DNA of 64,000 nt from Bacillota bacterium (GCA_023623185.1 JAMNXV010000114.1:1-64000); one strand, 5' to 3'. Shown: positions 38,450-47,852, numbered from the stretch's first letter. Numbers and translations: made by a program. Notes: a model not told the origin generated them from the letters alone.

Positions 38450-40321
38450 GTGAACGCCCATACCTTGCTGCCCCTGCCGCGGGAGGTCTCGTGGCAGGGC
38501 CGAACGGTTCAGCTGCCGGAGCGACTCTGGGTGGTGGCGCTGCGCCGCCACGACCTGCTGCTGCCCGCGCTCCGCCGGTTTCAGTCCGCCGCGCTGCGGG
38601 CCGGCATCGAGGTCTGGCTGACGGCCAGCGGCGCGGGGCTGGCCGGTATGCCCCACGTGGTCGTCGACCCGCAGAGCGACGCGGTCGACCGGGCCCAGGG
38701 GTACGAGCTGGCGGTGGACCCGGAGCGCATCACCATCGCCGCCGCCGACCCGGCCGGGGCCGCCTACGGGCTCACCACGCTCGCGCAGCTCCTGGCCGGC
38801 GGCCGGGAGGTGCGCTGCGGCCTCATCCGCGACTGGCCCGATTTTCCCCGCCGCGGCGTGATGCTGGACATCAGCCGCGGCAAGGTGCCCACCATGGCCA
38901 CCCTCTGCCGCTTCGTCGACTTGCTGGCAGACCTGAAGATCAACGAGTTTCAGCTTTATACCGAGCACACCTTTGCCTACCGGGAGCACCCGGAGGTCTG
39001 GCAGGCCTACTCGCCGATGACGGGCGAGGAGATCATGGCCCTGGACCAGTACTGCCGCGAGCGGTTCATCGACCTGGTGCCCAATCAGAACTCCTTCGGC
39101 CACATGACCCAGTGGCTCATCCATCCCCGCTACCGGCACATGGCCGAGGCCCCTGAAGGCTTCGACCTGCCCTGGGGCGGCCGCCGCAATGAGCCCTACT
39201 CCCTCTCGCCGGAAGAGCCGTCGGTCATCCCCTTCCTGGCCGGGCTGTACGATGAGCTCCTGCCGCACTTCACCAGCCAGTATTTTAACGTAGGCTGCGA
39301 CGAGACCTTTGACCTGGGGCAGGGCCGGTCGCGGCAGGCGGTGGCCGAGCGGGGCGAACACGCCGTCTACCTGGAACAGCTCCTGAAGATCCACCGGCTG
39401 GTCACCGAGCGGGGCCGCACCATGCAGTTCTGGGGCGACATCATCATCAAGCACCCGGAGGCCGTGGCGCAGCTGCCGAAAGACGTGATCGCGCTGGAGT
39501 GGGGCTACGAGGCCGACCACCCCTTCGCAGAGCGCTGCGCCGAGTACGCCCGGGCGGGCATCTCCTTCTACGTCTGCCCCGGCACCTCCACCTGGATGTC
39601 GCTGGTCGGCCGCACCGACAACGCCCTGGGCAACATGCGCAGCGCGGCCGAACACGGCCTCCGGCACGGCGCGGTGGGCTTCCTGAACACCGTCTGGGGC
39701 GACTACGGTCACCAGGACTACGAACCGGTCGCCTACCTGCCCCTCGCCTACGGGGCGGCCGTGAGCTGGGCCGTGGAGGCCAACCGGGTGGCCGACGTGC
39801 GTCCCTTCCTCAGCCGCATGGTGTTTCAGGATCGTGCAGAAGCGATCGCCGGCGTGCTTTACGATCTGGGCAACACCTACCTGGCGGCCGGGCCCCGGCT
39901 GCACAACGCCAGCGTGCTGGGCCGCCTCTTCCACAGCGCGGCCACCTGGCGGGAGTGGCAGGTCCTGCCCGAGTGCGATTTCGACGCGCAGGAAGAGGCC
40001 GTGCGGCGCGCCGCCGCCGGCCTCGACCGGGTGGATCTGCGCTGCGCACAGGGCCCCCTGATCCTGCGCGAGCTCCGCAACGCAGTGAGACTGCTGCTTC
40101 TGCTCTGCGAGTTGGGGCGCACGCTGCAGGGCGTGCGGAAGGGCAGCCCGCCGGCACCGGGGGCTGCGGACAGGCTCATCCAGGAGCTGGAGGCCGTGGC
40201 GTGCGCGCACCGGGAGCTGTGGCTCCAGCGCAACCGCCCCGGCGGGCTGGAAGAGATGAGCATGAAGCCCTTCCGGGCCTGGCAGGCGGAGCTGCGCCGG
40301 CTTCAGTCGTACAGATGGTAG
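38450..40321 (+). CDS. Beta-N-acetylhexosaminidase, GH20 family
   Basis: LIRDWPDFPRRGVMLDISRGKVPTMATLCRFVDLLADLKINEFQLYTEHTFAY...FNVGCDETFDLGQG. Confidence 0.9.
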   Translation: MNAHTLLPLPREVSWQGRTVQLPERLWVVALRRHDLLLPALRRFQSAALRAGIEVWLTASGAGLAGMPHVVVDPQSDAVDRAQGYELAVDPERITIAAADPAGAAYGLTTLAQLLAGGREVRCGLIRDWPDFPRRGVMLDISRGKVPTMATLCRFVDLLADLKINEFQLYTEHTFAYREHPEVWQAYSPMTGEEIMALDQYCRERFIDLVPNQNSFGHMTQWLIHPRYRHMAEAPEGFDLPWGGRRNEPYSLSPEEPSVIPFLAGLYDELLPHFTSQYFNVGCDETFDLGQGRSRQAVAERGEHAVYLEQLLKIHRLVTERGRTMQFWGDIIIKHPEAVAQLPKDVIALEWGYEADHPFAERCAEYARAGISFYVCPGTSTWMSLVGRTDNALGNMRSAAEHGLRHGAVGFLNTVWGDYGHQDYEPVAYLPLAYGAAVSWAVEANRVADVRPFLSRMVFQDRAEAIAGVLYDLGNTYLAAGPRLHNASVLGRLFHSAATWREWQVLPECDFDAQEEAVRRAAAGLDRVDLRCAQGPLILRELRNAVRLLLLLCELGRTLQGVRKGSPPAPGAADRLIQELEAVACAHRELWLQRNRPGGLEEMSMKPFRAWQAELRRLQSYRW

Positions 40322-41469
40322 GCCGCCGCCTCTGCGGCAAAGGCCCGGGCCTCCTCCTCCCATCCGGCGAGCACCTCCGCGAGCGGAAGCTCCCCCTCGG
40401 CGGCGCGGTAGAGCCGGTCGGAGCCGCTCAGCCGGTCCAGTGAGCGGATCCGGCCCCAGTGGATCCACTCGAAGCGCCCGGGGTGAAGCCGCCGCACCGC
40501 CGCGATCACGTGGGCGCCCAGGGCCACGGGCCGCACCGCCTGCCGGTCGACGACGTGCACCTGCACCCCCCGGCAGAACTGGCCCTGGTGCTTGGACGAA
40601 CACGGGGTGAAGTAGGTCGGCCGGAAGAGGACGCCCGGCAGCCCGAGGCCGGACAGCTCCGCCACCGTGCGCGTTTCGTCGAGCCAGGGCGCGCCGAATA
40701 CCTGGAAGGGCAGGGCGGTGCCCCGCCCCTCGGAGAGGTTCGTCCCCTCCAGGAAGCAGAGCCCCGGGTAGAGGGTGAGCATGTCGAGGCCGTTGGCGGC
40801 CGGGCTGGGCGGAACGAAAGGCAGGCCCGTCTCGTCCCACCACATGGAACGCCGCCACCCCTCCATCGGCACGACGACCAGGTCGCAGCCCAGCTGGAAC
40901 CGGTCGTTCAGCCAGCGGGCGATCTCGCCGTGGGTCAGCCCGTGGCGGGTCGCCACCGGATAGAGGCCGACGAAAGACTCCAGGCCCGGCTGGACGACGC
41001 CCCCCTCCACCTGCACGCCGCCGATGGGGTTGGGGCGGTCCAGCACGATCAGCCGCTTGCCCTGCTCGGCGGCGGCCTCCATGCAACGGGCCATCGTCCA
41101 CGTGTAGGTGTAGAAGCGGACCCCGGCATCCTGCAGGTCGAACAGCAGCACGTCCACGTCCGCCAGCATCTCAGGGGTCGGCTTCCGGGTCTCGCCGTAC
41201 AGACTATGGACGGTGAGGCCCGTGGCCGGGTCCACCGTGCTGCCCACCTTCTCGCCCGCCGCCACGTCTCCCCGGATGCCGTGCTCCGGCGAGAAGAGCG
41301 CCGTCACCCGCACCTCCGGGTCAGCCGCCAGCAGGTCGATGATCGACTCGAGCCGGCTGTTGACCCCGGTATGGTTGGTGACAATACCGACCCGGACCCC
41401 CTGCAGCAGCGCCCGGCGGGACTCCAGCAGCACCTCGTTGCCCAGCCTGACCTTCGCCAACTTCATCAC
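40303..41469 (-). CDS. namZ: DUF1343 / exo-beta-N-acetylmuramidase NamZ-like (GH171)
   Basis: GVRVGIVTNHTGVNSRLESIIDLL...ALFSPEHGIRGDVAAGEKVGSTVDPATGLTVHSLYGETRKPTPEMLADVDVLLFDLQDAGVRFYTYTWTM. Confidence 0.9.
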   Translation of the reverse strand: MMKLAKVRLGNEVLLESRRALLQGVRVGIVTNHTGVNSRLESIIDLLAADPEVRVTALFSPEHGIRGDVAAGEKVGSTVDPATGLTVHSLYGETRKPTPEMLADVDVLLFDLQDAGVRFYTYTWTMARCMEAAAEQGKRLIVLDRPNPIGGVQVEGGVVQPGLESFVGLYPVATRHGLTHGEIARWLNDRFQLGCDLVVVPMEGWRRSMWWDETGLPFVPPSPAANGLDMLTLYPGLCFLEGTNLSEGRGTALPFQVFGAPWLDETRTVAELSGLGLPGVLFRPTYFTPCSSKHQGQFCRGVQVHVVDRQAVRPVALGAHVIAAVRRLHPGRFEWIHWGRIRSLDRLSGSDRLYRAAEGELPLAEVLAGWEEEARAFAAEAAAYHLYD

Positions 41470-41505
41470 TCACCTTTGTGTATCGTTGAGGAGTCTGATG
41501 CACGT

Positions 41506-42657
41506 ATGATCGCAGTACCCATGACCGACGGCCTGTACGAGACCCGCTGGCCCCGTGGGCTCCACCCGGCCGGCCCTGCCGCTGCCGGGTTCGACGGCGA
41601 CCGGCTGGAAGCGGCCATCCGCCTCCTGGAGGCTGAGATCGCGGCAGAGCGGCTGCCGGGGGCGGTGGTGGTCATCGCCCGGAACGGGGCGGTGGCGGCC
41701 CACCGGGCCCTGGGATGGGCGGCAATCTACCCCCGGCGCCGGCCGATGACGCCCGGGACCCTCTTCGACCTGGCCTCGCTCACCAAGGTGATGGCCACCC
41801 TGCCGGCCGTACTGCGCCTGGTGGAGATGGGGGAGATCCGGCTGGATGACCCGCTCCACCTATTCTTCCCCGAGTACCGGGGGGAGGGGCGGGAGGAGAT
41901 CCGCATCCGCCACCTGCTCACGCACACCGCCGGACTGCCGCCCGGCAGCCCGGTCCTGCGGGAGCCCGCGGCGGACCGGGCCGAGCGCATCGCCCGCATC
42001 GCCACGATCCCGCCGGAGGCGGCCCCCGGCAGCCGGATCATCTACAGCGACCTGGGGTTCATCCTGCTGGGCGAGCTGGTCGCCAGAGTGAGCGGCCAGC
42101 CGCTGGAACAGTTCGTGCGGGAGCAGGTCCACGGGCCCCTGGGCCTCGCCGAGACGGGCTACCTGCCTAAGGGCGAGCGCGCACAGAGCGCAGCGGCCAC
42201 GGAGTACCGGGAGCACCTGGGCCGCTACCGGTGCGGCGACGTGCACGACCAGACCGCCGCCGCCCTGGGCGGCATCGCCGGCCACGCCGGCCTGTTCGGC
42301 ACCGCCCCCGAAGTGGCGGCGTACGGCCAGATGTGGCTGGACGGCGGCAGCGGCGTCCTCTCCCCGGCCGCGGTCGCCGCCGCAACCCGCGACCAGACCC
42401 CGCACATCCAGGGGCCGGAGCACCGGGGGCTGGGCTGGATCGTCGCCCATGACGGCGCCGCCTTCCTCAGCTGCGGCGACCTCTTCAGCATCGGCTCCTT
42501 CGGCCACACGGGCTTCACCGGCACCAGCCTCTGGGTGGACCCCCACCGCGGCCTGGTGGTGGCCCTGCTCACCAACCGGGTGCACTTCGGCCGCACCGAC
42601 CACATCATCCGACTGCGGCCCCGGTTTCACAACGCCGTGGCGGCGGCGTTGAGGTAG
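41506..42657 (+). CDS. Serine hydrolase, class-C beta-lactamase family (YbbE/AmiE-like)
   Basis: TLFDLASLTKVMATLPAVLRLVEMGEIRLDDPL (SxxK); IRHLLTHTAGLPPG; IIYSDLGFILLGELVARVSG (YSN-like); HTGFTGTSLWVDP. Confidence 0.9.
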   Translation: MIAVPMTDGLYETRWPRGLHPAGPAAAGFDGDRLEAAIRLLEAEIAAERLPGAVVVIARNGAVAAHRALGWAAIYPRRRPMTPGTLFDLASLTKVMATLPAVLRLVEMGEIRLDDPLHLFFPEYRGEGREEIRIRHLLTHTAGLPPGSPVLREPAADRAERIARIATIPPEAAPGSRIIYSDLGFILLGELVARVSGQPLEQFVREQVHGPLGLAETGYLPKGERAQSAAATEYREHLGRYRCGDVHDQTAAALGGIAGHAGLFGTAPEVAAYGQMWLDGGSGVLSPAAVAAATRDQTPHIQGPEHRGLGWIVAHDGAAFLSCGDLFSIGSFGHTGFTGTSLWVDPHRGLVVALLTNRVHFGRTDHIIRLRPRFHNAVAAALR

Positions 42658-42714
42658 CGCCTCCCCGTGCCCAAAGCGGAACGGCTCGGGTTATCGGAAC
42701 ACGTGAGGTAAATC

Positions 42715-42785
42715 CCATTCGGAAGCCATCGGGACTGAGGGGCAGACTCCTCAGGCCCTCGATGGCTCCTCTTATTGCCGAATGG
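42715..42785. other. Nested imperfect hairpin (structured nucleic-acid candidate)
   Basis: CCATTCGG/CCGAATGG, AGCCATCG/CGATGGCT, CTGAGG/CCTCAG nested in order. Confidence 0.6.
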
Positions 42786-42861
42786 AGCAGGGAGGTGACG
42801 TTACATAGGGGTGTAGAACTAGTCAGACTACCGATTCATGTCCGTGAAGGAGGAAGGATCG

Positions 42862-43098
42862 ATGCATCGCTGGCTCGGGCATGTGGTGGCGATCTGCGGG
42901 GGAGTGGCCGCGGTTTACGCTGCGGGTGTCGTGCAGCGACTTGGTGCTGAGGAATGGTCGCGGACGCTTCGCACTGCGTGGGCCCACGTCTACCTGTCAC
43001 GCGCGCTGTGGGCCGTTGCCGGCTTCTTCCTGCTGGTCCCGTTCATTCTGCCCCTCGGAAACCGCCAGCGTAGCAGCTGGATGCAGTGGGCACCGTAA
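42862..43098 (+). CDS. Small membrane protein (78 aa)
   Basis: GAAGGAGGAAGGATCG-ATG; MHRWLGHVVAICGGVAAVYAAGVV...LSRALWAVAGFFLLVPFILPLG, two hydrophobic segments. Confidence 0.5.
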   Translation: MHRWLGHVVAICGGVAAVYAAGVVQRLGAEEWSRTLRTAWAHVYLSRALWAVAGFFLLVPFILPLGNRQRSSWMQWAP

Positions 43099-43240
43099 CC
43101 CACCTTGGACTGGATCCCCGCAGGCCTGCGCCGTCACGCCGCCATCGTGAGAGGTTGGCAGGGGAGGTTGCTGTACCTGAAGGTATTCGGCTAATTGAAA
43201 ACAGTTTGTTGGGAGCGGCGCAGTATTGGAGGTGTGGCCT

Positions 43241-43460
43241 GTGGAGTCACTGTTGTTATGGATAGCTGGTATCTCCTTCCTCTTGGCGGTCGCATTCAGC
43301 GGGGTGCTTACGAGTGGCGATCGTGTTCGGGCAAACTACCACACAGAGCATCCTGCCGACCGTTCGTTTTCGGTTGACGGTTACGATTGCATGCCTCGCC
43401 GTAGCGGTAATAGCAGCGGCACTTGCGTGGGTGGTATCACTACTGAATCCTCAGGCATGA
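43241..43460 (+). pseudogene. DUF5316-like small membrane protein with apparent +1 frameshift at TTTT (43367-43370)
   Basis: Frame A: VESLLLWIAGISFLLAVAFSGVLTSGDRVRANYHTEHPADRSF; frame B after the shift: RLTVTIACLAVAVIAAALAWVVSLLNPQA*. GGAGG 8 nt upstream of the GTG. Confidence 0.55.
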
Positions 43461-43694
43461 GGGTTACGATGGACCGGGAGACAACAGAGTGTCGTTTCCA
43501 CGGGCAGATCCCGAAAACGCACCTGTTGCCTCCCTTCTTGTTGTGTTGGCCAGGATAGGCTCTGGACCACGCCCGTCTGTCGAGGAGGACGCCGACCAGA
43601 GCCCTGGACGCCAACCTCGGCTCCTGAGCCCCTCGTCCCACCACCGCTCGCAATAGCCTGGAAGCCACCGCCTTATGTTCGCTTTCGCCGGAAC

Positions 43695-43792
43695 GAATGT
43701 GCACTTTCCGCAAACCCTTGTGCCACAGGCATTTCCGCAGTCACGATCCCCGAAACCCAGGTCACGCTTGGCGCTCACGAAAGTGCACTTTC
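43695..43792. repeat. Two GTGCAC-centred palindromic copies (43695-43708, 43779-43792)
   Basis: GAATGTGCACTTTC and perfect palindrome GAAAGTGCACTTTC; core resembles the palindromic core of the 20.5 kb array. Confidence 0.55.
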
Positions 43793-43903
43793 TTTCCAAC
43801 CGCAGCTCTGACGGGAAAAGGCCCGGGTAGCGAGAGCGCAGGCGCATCCAGGTCGCCCCCGGGCGCCGGGCCCCGCTGCCGCGAGCCTGCGTCGAAAGAA
43901 GGC

Positions 43904-44638
43904 CTACAACTCCAGCGGAAGCCGCTCGCCGGCGAAGCGCTGCACCATGCCTCCCCTGGGCACCATCAGCGTCGCGGCGTACTTCCAGTTCAGCCCCCCG
44001 CCCAGGCAGCCCCGCAGCCGGGCCAGCGACTTGTAGTAGTCCGCGTACGGCCAGCCGGTTCCGCCCTCCCACAGGGCGAAGCTGGAGAGCGCGTCGCAGT
44101 ACTGCTCAAAGATGGGCTCCGGGATCTCCACGTAGATGTCGGGCTCGTACCCCTCCATGTCCTCCCAGTTCTCCGAGAAGTAGACCCGGCGGGTCCAGTG
44201 CGCAGGCTTCGCCCGTTCAATGCGCTTCAGGGCGGCGAAGAAATGGGCGTCCATCGCGATCTTGTGAGCGTGCCGGTGGTCCCGGTGCATCGAGTTCTGC
44301 CAGTGGGTGATGATCACATCGGGCTTGATGTCGCGGATGATGTCGCAGACCTCAAGGCTCACCTCATCGTTGTAAGGCAGTTCAGCATCCTTATAGTTCA
44401 GGAAGATCGCCTCTGCGCCGAGCTTCCGGCAGCACTCGGTCGCCTCCCGCTTCTTCTGCTCGGCGTACTCCTCGGCCGAGAGGGTGGCATGCCCCTTCTC
44501 GCCCGGGGTCAGGCTCAGCACGAACGCCTTGTGGCCCGCGGCTGTGTACTTCGCGATGATCATCCCGGCCGCCAGCTCCTGGTCCGCCGCGTGGGCGCCA
44601 ATCGTCAGAATCCGCATCTCCTTCTTCTCGGTCAACAC
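43904..44638 (-). CDS. PIG-L/LmbE-family deacetylase
   Basis: MRILTIGAHAADQELAAGMIIAKYTAAGHKAFVLSLTPGEKGH...DVIITHWQNSMHRDHRHAHKIAMDA. Confidence 0.9.
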   Translation of the reverse strand: MLTEKKEMRILTIGAHAADQELAAGMIIAKYTAAGHKAFVLSLTPGEKGHATLSAEEYAEQKKREATECCRKLGAEAIFLNYKDAELPYNDEVSLEVCDIIRDIKPDVIITHWQNSMHRDHRHAHKIAMDAHFFAALKRIERAKPAHWTRRVYFSENWEDMEGYEPDIYVEIPEPIFEQYCDALSSFALWEGGTGWPYADYYKSLARLRGCLGGGLNWKYAATLMVPRGGMVQRFAGERLPLEL

Positions 44639-44775
44639 AGGCCCCTCCTCAGTGGTGCGGCCCCGCCATGGGGCCGCCCGTTGCAGTTTCAATTGCAGAT
44701 CAAGCTCCGAGTTGCAGTGCGCCCCCGCCGTCCACCGACGTGCCGGACAGCGGGCCGACCACCAGCCGCTCCGGC

Positions 44776-45939
44776 TCAGGCTCCACCCCATGTGGCCCGC
44801 TCCGCCCGCCTGACGATGCACGCGGCGACCACGGCGTTGTGAAAGGCCGGCCGCAGCGCGAGCAGGTCTGGCCCCTTCCGTTCCGGCACCGGGTGGAGCC
44901 GGTTGGTCAGAAGGATGATGAACAGCTCCTTCTCCGGATCGATCCAGAGCGACGTGCCCGTGAAACCGGTGTGGCCGTAGGCCGCCGCCGAAAGCAACTC
45001 GCCGCAGGAATGAGGCCGGGCCGGCAGCGGCTCCTCGGGCGGCTTCTGCCACCCCAGCCCCCGCGCCCCGCCCAGGCCTGCCGTCAGGTTACGGGTGGCC
45101 AACTGCACCGTGGGGGGCGACAGAATTGGAAACCCCCGGCGCAGCCAGGCCCGGGCATACGCCGCGAGATCGGCGACGGTCCCGAACAGGCCCGCGTGGC
45201 CGGCGACACCGCCCAGCCCGTAGTGGGCGTTGCCGTCGTTGACTTCGCCCCATAGTATCTCCTGCCGCCAGTGGCCGAACTCCGCCGCCCGCGCCCCGGC
45301 CATGTCCATCTCCGTGCGGTTGCCGGCCTCTGTGGCGGCGATGCGCTCCCGCGGGGCGGCGGGCAGCCAGCCGGTCGCGTCCATGCCCAGCGGTGCGAAC
45401 ACCGCCTTGCGGCAGTAGTCCGGCAGGGATTCGCCTGCCACCCGCTCCACGATGGCCCCGAGCAGGATGAAGCCCAGGTCGCTGTACACTACCCGCTCGC
45501 CGGGCGGGCGCTCCAGGGGCATCCCGCCGATGGCCCGCAGGTACGCGGGCAGTCCCCGGTGGTCCAGGTAGAGCGGCGCCCAGGCGGGAAGGCCCGAGGT
45601 GTGGGTCAGCAGGTGGCGCACGGTCACGCGGCGGTCGGCGAACTCGGGGAGCAGGTCGGCCACCGGCGCGTCCAGGGAGAAGGCGCCGTCCTCCACCAGC
45701 CGCAGCACCGCCGGGGTGGTGCCGACCACCTTGGTCAGCGACGCCAGGTCGAACAGCGTATCCGGGCGCATGGGCACGCGTGCAGGCTGCAGGGCGGCGT
45801 GGCCGAAGGCGCGCACGACCAGCGCGTCGCCACAGCCCACTGCGGCCACCGCTCCGGCGAAGGCGCCGCCTTCCACCCCGCGTTCGACAACTGAAAAGGC
45901 GCGTTCCAGGCGGCCCTCATCCAGCGCCCACATCAGCAC
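44776..45939 (-). CDS. Serine hydrolase, class-C beta-lactamase family (second paralog)
   Basis: TLFDLASLTKVVGTTPAVLRLVEDGAFSLDAPV; VRHLLTHTSGLPAW; VVYSDLGFILLGAIVERVAG; YGHTGFTGTSLWIDPEKE. Confidence 0.9.
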   Translation of the reverse strand: MLMWALDEGRLERAFSVVERGVEGGAFAGAVAAVGCGDALVVRAFGHAALQPARVPMRPDTLFDLASLTKVVGTTPAVLRLVEDGAFSLDAPVADLLPEFADRRVTVRHLLTHTSGLPAWAPLYLDHRGLPAYLRAIGGMPLERPPGERVVYSDLGFILLGAIVERVAGESLPDYCRKAVFAPLGMDATGWLPAAPRERIAATEAGNRTEMDMAGARAAEFGHWRQEILWGEVNDGNAHYGLGGVAGHAGLFGTVADLAAYARAWLRRGFPILSPPTVQLATRNLTAGLGGARGLGWQKPPEEPLPARPHSCGELLSAAAYGHTGFTGTSLWIDPEKELFIILLTNRLHPVPERKGPDLLALRPAFHNAVVAACIVRRAERATWGGA

Positions 45940-45945
45940 ACCCCC

Positions 45946-46013
45946 TCCCCCATTCCGGTGCGCACGCCGTCACGCCCCCTTCCCCATTCCCGTGCGCATG
46001 CCGTCCCGCCCCC
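45946..46013. repeat. Two tandem 34-bp units between serine hydrolase and nagZ
   Basis: TCCCCCATTCCGGTGCGCACGCCGTCACGCCCCC / TTCCCCATTCCCGTGCGCATGCCGTCCCGCCCCC. Confidence 0.75.
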
Positions 46014-47636
46014 TCACCGGGCGGGAAGGTCCACCGGCAGGCGGCCCCGGGCCGGCGCCTCACCCAGCAGGCAGCGCAGGGCCGCCTCGGCCGCCGGGCG
46101 CCGGTCCTCGTACATGACGACGGCGCCCCTGACCCGCGGCGCGGCAAGCAGGTCATAGGGACCCCGCTGCGGGATGAGGATGACGGTGCGGCCCGCCGCC
46201 TGCAGGGCCTGCACCAGGGCGACCTGGCCAGGGAAGCGGTCGGCGAGGTAGGTGGCCACCAGCACCACCTCCGCGCCGGCCGCCTCGCGCACCAGCCGGT
46301 CCACCTCGGCGGCGGAAGGATCCCGCGACACCCCGATCGCCCGGAGGTCCGGAGCCAGGTCAGCTGCCGCTGCCAGCACAGGCGAGCCGGGCTCCCGTCG
46401 GTCCTCCACCACCACCACCGGCGCTGCCTCCACGGCCAGGAGCAGCGTGCGCGCCGGGTCCAGGGGCACGACACCCTCCAGATCGCCTGTGGCGGTGACG
46501 GCCGCGCGGGCCGCCTCCGCCGCGAGCTCCCGGTGCTCGGCGCAGCCAACCACCGAAAGCCGCGGATGCCCGGCAGAGCCTGACTGCGACCGCACCCGGT
46601 CCCCAGCTGAGCCATCCACCCCGAGAGGTTGCTCCGCCGCCATACGGCCGACGCGCGCTCGCGCCGCCCGCACCCGCCGCAGGGCCTCCTCGACACGCCG
46701 GGCCGGAATCCGCCCGTCGCCGATCGCGGCCCGCACGGCCCGAATGGCCTCCCGCTGCAGCTCAGCGGTGTGGGAGATGAGCACCATGTCGGCGCCGGCG
46801 GCGATGGCCCGCACCACCCCCTCCACCGTTCCCACACCGTCGGCAATCGCCTTCATCTCCATGCAGTCGGTGATGACCAGCCCGTCGTAGCCCAGCCGCT
46901 CCCGGAGCAGGCCGGTCAGCGCCGTCGGCGAGATCGTGGCCGGCGTGTCGGGCTCGGTCTCCACCGCCGGGAAGAAGACGTGGGCGGTCATGATGGCATC
47001 CACGCCGGCGGCGATGGCGCGGCGGAACGGGACCAGCTCCACCGCCTCCAGCCGCTCCAGGCCGTGGGGAATCACGGCCAGCGCGTGGTGTGAGTCCACC
47101 GCCGTGTCACCGTGCCCCGGAAAATGTTTCGCAGTTGTCAAGACGCCCGCTTCATGGTGCCCGCGAATGTACGACGCACCGTGCTCGGCCACCAGGTTCG
47201 GGTCGGCGCCGAACGAGCGCACGCCGATCACCGGATTGGCCGGGTTCACGTTCACATCCAGCACCGGCGCCAGGTTCATGTTGATGCCCATGGCGCCCAG
47301 CTCCCGCGCGATGCCCGCTGCCACGCGACGGGTCAGGTCCGGGTCCGCGGCCGCTCCCAGCGCCATCGCGCCGGGCCATGAGGTGGCCTCGAAGCGCAGG
47401 ACGATGCCCCCCTCCTGGTCGGTGGCGATGAGCAGGGGCAGGTTAGGACTGAGCGACTGGATGTGTGCGGTCAGGCGGCGGACCTGACCGGGCGATCGCA
47501 GATTGCGGGCGAAGAGGATTACACCGCCCACACCCTGCCCGCGGATCAGGGATTCAGGCACGTCAGCAGGTTCGGTGCCGGAGAAGCCGATCATGAACAG
47601 CTCCCCGGCGTGCTCGGCCAGCGACATCGTGGTCAC
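46014..47636 (-). CDS. nagZ: Beta-N-acetylglucosaminidase NagZ-like (GH3)
   Basis: LLIATDQEGGIVLRF; KHFPGHGDTAVDSHHALAVI; DAIMTAHVFFPAV; GYDGLVITDCMEMKAI. Confidence 0.93.
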   Translation of the reverse strand: MTTMSLAEHAGELFMIGFSGTEPADVPESLIRGQGVGGVILFARNLRSPGQVRRLTAHIQSLSPNLPLLIATDQEGGIVLRFEATSWPGAMALGAAADPDLTRRVAAGIARELGAMGINMNLAPVLDVNVNPANPVIGVRSFGADPNLVAEHGASYIRGHHEAGVLTTAKHFPGHGDTAVDSHHALAVIPHGLERLEAVELVPFRRAIAAGVDAIMTAHVFFPAVETEPDTPATISPTALTGLLRERLGYDGLVITDCMEMKAIADGVGTVEGVVRAIAAGADMVLISHTAELQREAIRAVRAAIGDGRIPARRVEEALRRVRAARARVGRMAAEQPLGVDGSAGDRVRSQSGSAGHPRLSVVGCAEHRELAAEAARAAVTATGDLEGVVPLDPARTLLLAVEAAPVVVVEDRREPGSPVLAAAADLAPDLRAIGVSRDPSAAEVDRLVREAAGAEVVLVATYLADRFPGQVALVQALQAAGRTVILIPQRGPYDLLAAPRVRGAVVMYEDRRPAAEAALRCLLGEAPARGRLPVDLPAR

Positions 47637-47746
47637 TCCTCAGCATTCATGGTGGTGCTGCTCGGGCCGTGGTTCGCTCGATGGAATCACGAGCGCTGGA
47701 AGTCTCAGACAGGCCTCCCCCTGTAGGAGGAGGATCAGATCGTGCC

Positions 47747-47834
47747 AACGAAATAATACTTCAGAGGCTAGTTGGTTGCAAACACTATGGAACGAAATAA
47801 TACTTCAGAGGCTAGTTGGTTGCAAACACTATTG
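47747..47834. repeat. Tandem duplication of a 44-bp unit upstream of the opp operon
   Basis: AACGAAATAATACTTCAGAGGCTAGTTGGTTGCAAACACTATGG repeated; only the 43rd base differs (ATGG vs ATTG). Confidence 0.95.
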
Positions 47835-47852
47835 AATGAGGTGTGACTTAAC

